Assembly: GCA_023407575.1 (NCBI GenBank)
Contig: JAEYLX010000049.1
Span: 124,001-188,000 of the forward strand
Origin: Bacillota bacterium
GTDB lineage: Bacteria; Bacillota; Clostridia; Lachnospirales; Lachnospiraceae
DNA length: 64,000 bases
Direction: 5' to 3'
Under the pieces are notes generated by a model, which had not been told where the DNA came from, searched no databases, and saw only the letters and a list, made by a program, of their open reading frames with translations. Every line of letters begins with the position of its first letter. Positions within the stretch are counted from its first letter, which is position 1. Made by a program: the position numbers and the translations under genes. Below are positions 53,709 to 60,969 of this stretch, piece after piece.

Positions 53709-54998
53709 TCATATCAACTTAATAACATCAAATTCCGCATTAATTATCGTCCAAAGTTGTGTATAATAAATCATGATGTTCCATACTCCGCTACCATTTA
53801 GATTATAATCCATAATTATTTTGCTCAGCGCATCTATGCTTCTAGCATCTACGAACCATACAATATGCTGACGAGGCAGCTCAAAGCCAAAACGATTATA
53901 AAAGTAGTAAGGTGTTTGAGATGCTTCATCAAACTCAATAATTGCACCTACCTGATACGCCAAACTATAAGTGGAGTTAATTGTTAAGGAGGTTATACTT
54001 GATCTGCCTTTTACATAGGGCAATTCCCAATCATATCCAATGACAGGTTCTCCAATTACTATCTTTTCCGGCGGAACAGTATCAATAACAAAATCCACTA
54101 GCCTTCTTATATAACTGATATCACTTACAGGTTCTGGAGGTGTATCAATACTACCCCAGGTTAAATTAATAAAGGTAAGGTTTTGTGTGTTCTGGCTTAG
54201 TGTAAGATAATCTATATTCTCAATAACTGTCATTCCATCTGCTTCCAGTAACGAGTAATTAACTGTTACGAAAAACAATAGATTCTCTGCTTGTAATTTT
54301 TCTTCTGCTCTACGCAATAAATTTTGATAAAGGAGCTGATTATCCTTTGTCAAATTATTTAAAATGAGGTTAACCCCATAATACCCTTTCTGTTTCATAA
54401 TGGATATAAATTCATCCATCATCCTACTCTGATATTCTTCATCTAAAAGAACACGATAGGTTAATTCAAGATTAGGGTCTCCTTGATACGTCAAAGTAGT
54501 AAGAAACAATAAGGGTATTGTTCCATACTGTTTTGCAGCATTTAAAATATCCGTATCATCATGGAAGGTAGAGATATTACCACTTTCAAGGACCGTGTAA
54601 TTAAAAATAGATAAATAAGTAAGGCTTGGAAGTGTCTTAATTAGTGTTTCCATTTTTATAAACGGATACGCAAACCCATTTGTTGTAATACTCTTTTTTG
54701 TATTATAACTGATAACCAAGACATCACCCGGATAAATAAACTCTCTCTCTGATAAATTAGGATTATTTCTAAGAATTTGCAAAACAGTTACCTGATACCT
54801 GTCTGCAATACTCTGTATTGTTTCCCCTTCCGAGATAACATGAGTGGTCTTTGGCTGAGTAATGACTAACGCTTGGCCAGTGATTAAATTATATGGATAA
54901 GGCAACCCATTATCTGCTGCCAGTTTCTCTACCGTTACTCCATATCTTCGTGCTATCTCAACCAAAGTATCCCCTGGTTGAACAACATATATCTCCAT
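53709..54998 (-). CDS. LysM-LysM-GH18 protein with substituted catalytic residues
   Basis: 429 residues. Two LysM domains (~2-46 with IYVVQPGDTLVEIARRYGV; ~51-98 with ISEGETIQSIADRYQV and NPNLSEREFIYPGDVL) bind peptidoglycan or chitin-like chains. Then comes a GH18 module of the spore cortex-lytic YaaH/SleL type (VIGYDWELPYV, QTPYYFYNRFGFELPRQHIVWFVDARS). The active-site strand reads YYGVNLILNN, where YaaH-type enzymes have GVNFDFE: the catalytic Glu is Asn and the paired Asp is Ile. It is probably non-catalytic. ATG at 54998 behind GAGGG is preferred to a TTG four codons upstream. No signal peptide is seen. Confidence 0.85.
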   Translation of the reverse strand: MEIYVVQPGDTLVEIARRYGVTVEKLAADNGLPYPYNLITGQALVITQPKTTHVISEGETIQSIADRYQVTVLQILRNNPNLSEREFIYPGDVLVISYNTKKSITTNGFAYPFIKMETLIKTLPSLTYLSIFNYTVLESGNISTFHDDTDILNAAKQYGTIPLLFLTTLTYQGDPNLELTYRVLLDEEYQSRMMDEFISIMKQKGYYGVNLILNNLTKDNQLLYQNLLRRAEEKLQAENLLFFVTVNYSLLEADGMTVIENIDYLTLSQNTQNLTFINLTWGSIDTPPEPVSDISYIRRLVDFVIDTVPPEKIVIGEPVIGYDWELPYVKGRSSITSLTINSTYSLAYQVGAIIEFDEASQTPYYFYNRFGFELPRQHIVWFVDARSIDALSKIIMDYNLNGSGVWNIMIYYTQLWTIINAEFDVIKLI

Positions 54999-55147
54999 AC
55001 ATGCCCTCAATAGGTTTTCTTAGTATAATATATGCACGAGTTTCTCATTTCTGACATAGATACAGTATTACATATTTCATTAATAGAACGTCATAAGCAC
55101 AGTATTTGCTTAAATATGTCAATTAGCACAAGGAAAGATACTAATTC

Positions 55148-55840
55148 TCAAAACAGCCAGAATAACCTATCTTTGGATACACGAAACCCCAATTTCTTTT
55201 GTAGTTCTAAAGAAGCTATATTATTTACTTCAATTTGAGCAAAAGGTACTTGTCCCTTTTGGAGCATATGGTTCACCATGTAGCTTTCCAGTATTGTTCC
55301 ATATCCTCTCTTTCTAAACTCTGGAAACACTTCCAGAAGCCCAATACTTCCTTCTAAATGATTGCCTATAAATCCAATAAGCACTCCATCCTTATATCCG
55401 CCAAACATCGCACCTTGCTCCAATAACTCTTTCATTTCTAAATAGGATAGTTTTTTATAATGCTCCAGTATTATATTAATATGTTCTAACTCTAATGCTC
55501 GAATAGAAATCTCATCACTTACTTCCAGCCTGTGTTCCTGTTCGTAAACCACTTGAAAGCATTCCATCTTTCCCTTTAAATTGTACTTATTGCTAATGTG
55601 TTCTGCCATATTTTCTTGGTGCGCTACAAAGAGATTACCTTCTGCAATTGTATCTATTAATCTACAGCCTGACTCAACATCATTGACTGAAATCATATAA
55701 GCATCGCTTTTTTGCTCTCTTATCAATACTCCATCCACATCTGCATATAATAAATCCGCTGTGTTTCTCCTTATTACTTCTATCATATCCATATGATGCA
55801 GTGGATTTTTTGATAAATATTTAATCGCTTTATCCTTCAT
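55148..55840 (-). CDS. GNAT-family acetyltransferase
   Basis: 230 residues. The C-terminal ~110 residues have the GNAT fold: GGYKDGVLIGFIGNHLEGSIGLLEVFPEFRKRGYGTILESYMVNHML, with the acetyl-CoA loop RKRGYG, then VPFAQIEVNNIASLELQKKLGFRVSKD. The N-terminal half is a poorly conserved extension. The acceptor is unknown. The start overlaps the end of the condensation-fold gene by 11 bases, so it is the last gene of the TetR operon. Confidence 0.85.
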   Translation of the reverse strand: MKDKAIKYLSKNPLHHMDMIEVIRRNTADLLYADVDGVLIREQKSDAYMISVNDVESGCRLIDTIAEGNLFVAHQENMAEHISNKYNLKGKMECFQVVYEQEHRLEVSDEISIRALELEHINIILEHYKKLSYLEMKELLEQGAMFGGYKDGVLIGFIGNHLEGSIGLLEVFPEFRKRGYGTILESYMVNHMLQKGQVPFAQIEVNNIASLELQKKLGFRVSKDRLFWLF

Positions 55841-57107
55841 GTTCTTCCACCTTTAAATTTCTAATTGCATGTTTAAAAAATTTTGTTTCTCTTACCTTAT
55901 TCTGATCACTCATAAAATGATAGGAAATGGTCATTCCATCCTCCATCGTCGCAACTCCAATAATATGCTTTGCATAGGATACCACCGGAGGGATAAATAT
56001 CATATTTTTTATTTCATAAGCTCCATAAACATAAGGAATATCCAGTTTTGTGAGATTGGTAATACCTAACTCTCTGGTCTGCCCTCCCACATACCCCATT
56101 AGCTTTGCAAATTTCTGTGTTGTTTTATTCTGGTATAATCCATACGTATATAACAAAACAGAATCAATCAGGCTTTTTTGAAACAAGGGGAGAAACCTAA
56201 GTATAAAATACTTTGTAACTGGCTTCGATCGTTTGAGCAAAGCCTTTCTATGGATGAGCTGTGCATTTTTCTCAAAGCTTAGCCTGTCGGAGTAGGTGTG
56301 ATTAACACTGATTCCTGTTGCTTGATTGGACATGGATTTATTATTGTTCCTTCTAGCATTTACAGCAATTCCAATGATACCATTATCTCTATTTGCTTCT
56401 AGAAATGCTGTAACAATATAACTATTAACTGATACTCCAATCTTTTTTGCATTACTATGGATAAGATTTATTTCCTCTGGTGTAAAATGTTCTAATAAGA
56501 CCTGTGACCTTCGATCCCTCCAATATATTTCATGGATTTTATAATAATCCTCCCAATGAAAAATACTTCCTGTGCTTTTCCATTTATAATTATACCAGGA
56601 AGCATATAGCTTTACGAGTACAGGTAATTCTGATTTTGGAGGCAGGGATTCTTGAGTAATTAATTCCATTTTCTTGTACTCCAGTTTTTCACCGGACAAG
56701 GCCCTCATAATGTCCTCCAGAAAATAAGTTATAGCTTTCCCGTCTCCTGCCAAATGGTGCGCCATTAAAAACAGATAAGTAGCTTCCTTGGAGGTAATAA
56801 CAAATACCCTGATGAGTTCGCCCTGATTAATTGCAAAGGGTATCTTTTCATTCTTCCTTATAAGCTCAAGCCAATTATCTTTAACAATACTTACCTTGCA
56901 GCCACTCTCCTCCATACCCTTATAATATGCATTTCCCAACTCATCAAATTCAATTTTGGACATGGTTACCTCATTTGCAAGAAAGGCTTTTTGTATAGCA
57001 ATTTCCAACGCTTCCGGTAAAGGACTACCCATAATTTGCACCTGAAATTGAATATAGATATTAGGTTCAAATAAATCAACCCGTTCTGAGTCAATGTATT
57101 TTTCCAT
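55830..57107 (-). CDS. Condensation-fold acyltransferase
   Basis: 425 residues with the chloramphenicol-acetyltransferase/NRPS-condensation fold: the catalytic HHxxxDG reads MAHHLAGDGKA, followed by YFLEDIMRALSG. The second half has IIGIAVNARRNNNKSMSNQATGISV, where condensation domains carry their variable DFGWG-like region. Such stand-alone proteins make esters or amides, for example wax-ester or PapA-like O-acyl transfer. No carrier protein or adenylation domain is adjacent. It lies 18 bases after the SDR gene and overlaps the GNAT gene. Confidence 0.75.
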   Translation of the reverse strand: MEKYIDSERVDLFEPNIYIQFQVQIMGSPLPEALEIAIQKAFLANEVTMSKIEFDELGNAYYKGMEESGCKVSIVKDNWLELIRKNEKIPFAINQGELIRVFVITSKEATYLFLMAHHLAGDGKAITYFLEDIMRALSGEKLEYKKMELITQESLPPKSELPVLVKLYASWYNYKWKSTGSIFHWEDYYKIHEIYWRDRRSQVLLEHFTPEEINLIHSNAKKIGVSVNSYIVTAFLEANRDNGIIGIAVNARRNNNKSMSNQATGISVNHTYSDRLSFEKNAQLIHRKALLKRSKPVTKYFILRFLPLFQKSLIDSVLLYTYGLYQNKTTQKFAKLMGYVGGQTRELGITNLTKLDIPYVYGAYEIKNMIFIPPVVSYAKHIIGVATMEDGMTISYHFMSDQNKVRETKFFKHAIRNLKVEEHEG

Positions 57108-57125
57108 CCAGCTAATCCACCTTTC

Positions 57126-57893
57126 TCAATTGATATATCTTTTAATTTGATGAACCCAGCGATGTATAATCACTTTTTGTGGAAATATTTTGGCTAATAC
57201 ATGAATCCATTTCACATACAAAGTACAAACCGACATATCTTTTCCTCGCTTTGCATCCTTAAGGGCTTGAAATGCAACTCGATCAGGCGAAACAATTCCA
57301 GGAAACTTAATCTTTCTTCCGTTCATTTCTTTCAATAATAAATCTGTATCAACCCAGCTGGGACAGACCGCTGTTGCAGTTATTCCTGTACCTTTCAGCT
57401 CTGCATTTAAAGCCCTGGAATAGCTTCGCTCAAATGCTTTCGTTGAAGCATATAAATTAAGATAGGGCAATGGCTGAAAAGAAGATGCCGAAGATATATT
57501 TAATATTCTGCTTCCTTGTCGCATATATGGAATACTCAAGGAACATAGGATTGATAACGCAGTGCAATTGATACTGATCGTAGTGCTAATTTCACCTGCG
57601 TCAAATTCCTGATACGAACCCATTCTTGCAATTCCCGCATTATTAATTAAATATGCTATTTCAGGCTTCTCTTTCTCCAGTAATAACCCTATAGAAGTTA
57701 CTTCCTCCAGCTTAGATAAATCCTTAGAAATAGGTATCATTTTATCTTCCATTTCCTTTTTTAAAGCTGTCAGCTTTTCGTAGTTCCTGGCAATTGCCCA
57801 TATTTCATCTATTTCTTCTCCTAACATAAGCTTGGTAAATTCTTTTCCTAATCCTCCACTTGCACCTGTGATAATTGCAATTCGCTTCCTCAT
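57126..57893 (-). CDS. Short-chain dehydrogenase/reductase
   Basis: 255 residues. IAIITGASGGLGKEF (Rossmann motif), LINNAGIARMG, the catalytic Ser in ILNISSASSFQ, and the YASTKAF Tyr-Lys pair. The C-terminus is longer and basic. The substrate is unknown; a ketoacyl or lipid-type alcohol is plausible given the acyltransferase neighbour (inference). Preceded by GGAGGCG. It is the second gene of the TetR operon. Confidence 0.88.
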   Translation of the reverse strand: MRKRIAIITGASGGLGKEFTKLMLGEEIDEIWAIARNYEKLTALKKEMEDKMIPISKDLSKLEEVTSIGLLLEKEKPEIAYLINNAGIARMGSYQEFDAGEISTTISINCTALSILCSLSIPYMRQGSRILNISSASSFQPLPYLNLYASTKAFERSYSRALNAELKGTGITATAVCPSWVDTDLLLKEMNGRKIKFPGIVSPDRVAFQALKDAKRGKDMSVCTLYVKWIHVLAKIFPQKVIIHRWVHQIKRYIN

Positions 57894-57911
57894 TCTTCGC
57901 CTCCAGACCTG

Positions 57912-58508
57912 TTATTTCAGTATTGTTCGCTCTAAATCCTGTGAGCTAATCATCTCATACTTTGTTGTAAATAGCTTTTTAAGCGCATAAAGGTACACCA
58001 CTCCCCAATAGTAATCTGCAAGTTTTAAAGGATTCCCTGAAACTACGCTATCTTCTTTTTGCCCTTGTTCAATTATCTTCGCCATATATTTATAAAGCTC
58101 CGATTGATAGGTGGTTTCGTCAGCCGAATAGGCTTCATCCTGTTCTAATAGCATCTGGGTATTGAGAGCAATTACTGCAGCGAATTCCTCATCCTTTTGT
58201 AATTGCTGTATTACTGTTGTAGTCAGCTTGTGAATTTTTTGTTTGGCAGGTATCGGAAGCTTTGACAGAAGCTTTAACTGACTTATATCCTTTTCTCTAT
58301 TAATCCTTTTATGAATTTCCTGAAACAACATTTCTTTTGATTCAAAATAAAGGTATATGGTTCCTTGCCCTATTCCAATATGCTTGGACAGGTCGCTAAT
58401 TTTGGTACCTGCGAATCCATTCTTAGCAAAGTAAAGTATGGATTTATTAATAATTTTATTACGCATCTCGTCTCTTATCTCTACACAACGCTCCGGTGAT
58501 TTTGGCAT
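57912..58508 (-). CDS. TetR-family transcriptional regulator
   Basis: 198 residues. N-terminal helix-turn-helix with NKIINKSILYFAKNGFAGTKISDLSKHIGIGQGTIYLYFESKEML, then a helical ligand-binding half. The open frame reaches back to 58574, but a TTGACA-N17-TAAACT promoter and an operator lie inside that stretch, so the start is the ATG at 58508 (AAGGAA upstream). It most likely represses its own operon: TetR, SDR, acyltransferase, GNAT. The ligand is unknown. Confidence 0.9.
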   Translation of the reverse strand: MPKSPERCVEIRDEMRNKIINKSILYFAKNGFAGTKISDLSKHIGIGQGTIYLYFESKEMLFQEIHKRINREKDISQLKLLSKLPIPAKQKIHKLTTTVIQQLQKDEEFAAVIALNTQMLLEQDEAYSADETTYQSELYKYMAKIIEQGQKEDSVVSGNPLKLADYYWGVVYLYALKKLFTTKYEMISSQDLERTILK

Positions 58509-58524
58509 ACTATCTTCCTTTATG

Positions 58525-58542
58525 AATGAATATTTGTTCATT
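58525..58542 (-). promoter_or_regulatory. TetR operator
   Basis: AATGAA (58525-58530), six bases, TTCATT (58537-58542): a perfect inverted repeat just downstream of the -10 box and before the ribosome site. Position and symmetry suit binding by the TetR dimer encoded next to it. Confidence 0.65.
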
Positions 58543-58545
58543 GAT

Positions 58546-58574
58546 AGTTTATAAGCTTTGGTAAGATATGTCAA
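58546..58574 (-). promoter_or_regulatory. Sigma-A-type promoter of the TetR operon
   Basis: TTGACA (58574-58569), 17 bases, TAAACT (58551-58546) on the minus strand. A strong promoter that would be blocked by the operator at 58525-58542. Confidence 0.8.
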
Positions 58575-58818
58575 GATAAGTTTATATATTAATTGGTTGA
58601 TGTAATTTATGAACAGTACTCATAATAAATATTAACACCCAATCTTCAAAGTTATTAATTTGTTTATTACATGATAAAATTAGTATTTATTACATTAAGA
58701 AAGACTTAGCTGTAGTCTTTTCACACTGGCTTAAGCAAAGTAATAATTAAGATATTAATTTGACATTAATTAACCCATTACAGTTACCAATAACTAAAGT
58801 AAGGTTATTTATATAAAA

Positions 58819-58845
58819 GTCCCGCAGGCACAAAGCCCGCGAGAC
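58819..58845 (-). terminator. Terminator after the SEDS-like gene
   Basis: GTCCCGCAGGC (58819-58829) pairs with GCCCGCGAGAC (58835-58845), with G-U pairs, then TTTTATA on the minus strand. It is 20 bases past the stop. Confidence 0.8.
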
Positions 58846-58864
58846 CTTATTTAATCATTTTATT

Positions 58865-60346
58865 TTAAACTTCCCGGTTCTTCACTATCTTCTTTCCACC
58901 AGCTTCTTTTATCACTTTATCATATCGATAAGCTGAACAAACGAGTCCGATTAAAATCATATTTGTAGTGATACTGCATAACCCTTCTGAGATAAGTGGC
59001 AGATTGCCAAACCATCCAAACTGATATCCAAAGTTACCCATAAAATATAATGAAGTTTGTAATATCAAAGCAATAGCACTGGAAAATGCCAACACTTTAC
59101 CCATTTTATTTTTAATCAAGCTAACCATTCGAATTAGCATTCCATAAGCTACAACTATGATACCTATTAATATAGCAGATGGGAGCCATCCATATTTTAA
59201 TATCCAATATGCAATTCTATAGTTGTTTTGATAGTGTTGTGGAAGAATATGTTCAAGTCTTATTTCTTCTAGCTCCACAAATTGCATTCTATAGTTATAG
59301 TAAAAATCATCAACATCCTCGAAATACCAGTCACTTATATAATAATCCATTAACTCGTCCTGGCTAAGTTCAATGGTTCCCAGTAATTCTGCCTTACTAA
59401 GAAGATTCTTTATTAAAATACTATTATAGGAATCGTTCCAATGATTTTGAACCACTTTATCGGGAAAAAGGCTCTGTCCAATTATATAACTCCAGTTTCC
59501 CCCATTTCCAATATAAGATGTTATAAAGGTGGTAACTAATATCACTGCACTAATCAACCAACCAAAGATCAAGTTTCTTGTTCTCCCCACTAACATTCCC
59601 TTTATAATCATGAACAATAAGGTAACCATGCTAGATACCAATAAGATTAAATTTGCAGTTAAAGTATAATCCCTTATTATCATTGTAGTAATAACTATAA
59701 TACTGGCTGTTGAAATCGTACTAATTAAAAATGGTACGTGTTTTTTACTTCGATTTAGATATACAATTACAATTATTAATGGAATACAAAGCAGTTCCAT
59801 TGCAAAGATAAAGGAAAGTCCAGTTAGCCTCATTAAATAATAACTGCTGATAAATCTACTAATGACAGAAAGTAAAAGATATGCTCCCACTACTCCCAGT
59901 AATATAACTGATATTTTTCTACTATTTCCCACCAGCTTCTGATAACCAAAATAATATACAACTGTAAAAACCACAAACCCAAACAAAAAATAAAATATAT
60001 GGGTAAACCAATTCTCACTATTCGTAGTTATCATCAGACGAATATTTCCTATAACACCAAGAGCGAATAAAGAGATAATAATGAACAACGCGGGTTGGTT
60101 CCTTTGTAATTTACGAACTTCATTCATTCGAATTCCAATTTCAACTGCATCACCCATATCCTCAATCGCTTTATTATAAGCAGTTAATTCCTCCAGTCCC
60201 TGTTCTCTATAATCTTCTTTTCTATCTTCTATATGAGCAGTTAATTCTGCTTTCACTTCATTTCGTACTGGTTTGTATTGAATTTGCTCTACAACATCCT
60301 CTAGAAACAAATTCAAATTTTTAGAAGGACCATGCTGCTGTTCCAT
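58865..60346 (-). CDS. SEDS (FtsW/RodA)-like membrane protein with N-terminal permease-prefix domain
   Basis: 493 residues. Residues ~5-75 are a charged helical domain, LNLFLEDVVEQIQYKPVRNEVKAELTAHIEDRKEDY, of the kind called permease prefix domain 1 and usually found next to PadR regulators. About ten membrane helices follow. The C-terminal part GKVLAFSSAIALILQTSLYFMGNFGYQFGWFGNLPLISEGLCSITTNMILIGLVCSA resembles FtsW/RodA ends, but the usual PFISYGG is PLISEGL. SEDS proteins polymerise peptidoglycan; activity here is uncertain. The start (GGGGAGG, ATG 60346) lies inside padR, so the two are coupled. Confidence 0.65.
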   Translation of the reverse strand: MEQQHGPSKNLNLFLEDVVEQIQYKPVRNEVKAELTAHIEDRKEDYREQGLEELTAYNKAIEDMGDAVEIGIRMNEVRKLQRNQPALFIIISLFALGVIGNIRLMITTNSENWFTHIFYFLFGFVVFTVVYYFGYQKLVGNSRKISVILLGVVGAYLLLSVISRFISSYYLMRLTGLSFIFAMELLCIPLIIVIVYLNRSKKHVPFLISTISTASIIVITTMIIRDYTLTANLILLVSSMVTLLFMIIKGMLVGRTRNLIFGWLISAVILVTTFITSYIGNGGNWSYIIGQSLFPDKVVQNHWNDSYNSILIKNLLSKAELLGTIELSQDELMDYYISDWYFEDVDDFYYNYRMQFVELEEIRLEHILPQHYQNNYRIAYWILKYGWLPSAILIGIIVVAYGMLIRMVSLIKNKMGKVLAFSSAIALILQTSLYFMGNFGYQFGWFGNLPLISEGLCSITTNMILIGLVCSAYRYDKVIKEAGGKKIVKNREV

Positions 60347-60671
60347 AGCTCCTCCCCCCAATCACTTGATTTACTGCATTCTGATAGGTTGACCATTCTT
60401 TTGTCTTCTCTGCTAAAATCTTTGTACCGGTTTGAGTTATGTGATAATACTTACGCACTCTTCCTGTCTCTGCTACTTTTTCATAGCTTTCAATTGCTCC
60501 ATCTGTTTCTAACGCATGCAACACTGGATATAGGGTTCCTTCTTTTAAGGAGAATACATTTTCGCTTCGAAAATCCAGCTCTTTAATCATCTCATATCCA
60601 TACATATCCTGTTCTTCTAATAACTTAAGCAGTAGCATTGAGATACTAATATTCATAAGTTTTTTATCCAT
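60321..60671 (-). CDS. PadR-family transcriptional regulator
   Basis: 116 residues. Winged helix with SISMLLLKLLEEQDMYGYEMIKEL, SLKEGTLYPVLHALETDGAI and YHITQTGTKILAEKTKEW, the PadR pattern. Such regulators repress neighbouring membrane-protein genes and often themselves. Its C-terminus overlaps the SEDS-like start by 26 bases. Two tandem operators overlap its promoter. GGAGGT precedes the ATG. Confidence 0.93.
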   Translation of the reverse strand: MDKKLMNISISMLLLKLLEEQDMYGYEMIKELDFRSENVFSLKEGTLYPVLHALETDGAIESYEKVAETGRVRKYYHITQTGTKILAEKTKEWSTYQNAVNQVIGGRSYGTAAWSF

Positions 60672-60688
60672 TCAACAATTACCTCCAT

Positions 60689-60737
60689 ACCTAGATTTCA
60701 TAGGTGTTATTATACCTAGATTATATAGGTATGTCAA
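60689..60737 (-). promoter_or_regulatory. PadR promoter with two operators
   Basis: A perfect TTGACA (60737-60732), 17-base spacer and TATAAT (60714-60709) on the minus strand. ACCTA-N7-TAGGT occurs twice, at 60689-60705 and 60714-60730, 25 bases apart. One copy lies between the -35 and -10 and one just after the -10. It is a strong promoter fully covered by operators, so tight autorepression by PadR is likely. Confidence 0.8.
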
Positions 60738-60798
60738 GATAGTTTTTTAAGAATACTACTTTCTTCTCATTAATGTTAATCCATCTACCTGGCGAACA

Positions 60799-60863
60799 GA
60801 TAACAGCTCCACATAATGCACCTTCAGCTTATCAGCCAACTGTGATTATATGGAGCTGTTATT
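60799..60863 (-). terminator. Hairpin after the GH9 gene, possible terminator
   Basis: GATAACAGCTCCACATAAT (60799-60817) pairs with ATTATATGGAGCTGTTATT (60845-60863), 17 of 19 positions, one more as G-U. No T tract follows on either strand, so it may serve as an mRNA 3' stabiliser more than as a classic terminator. It lies ~105 bases past the cellulase stop. Confidence 0.5.
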
Positions 60864-60969
60864 CACCATTTTAGATATTAATTAACTTACAGTTATTTGC
60901 TAATTTGAAACCATAACTAACAGATAATAGTATAATAATTTTAACTCTAACTCTTATAATTGATCTTAA

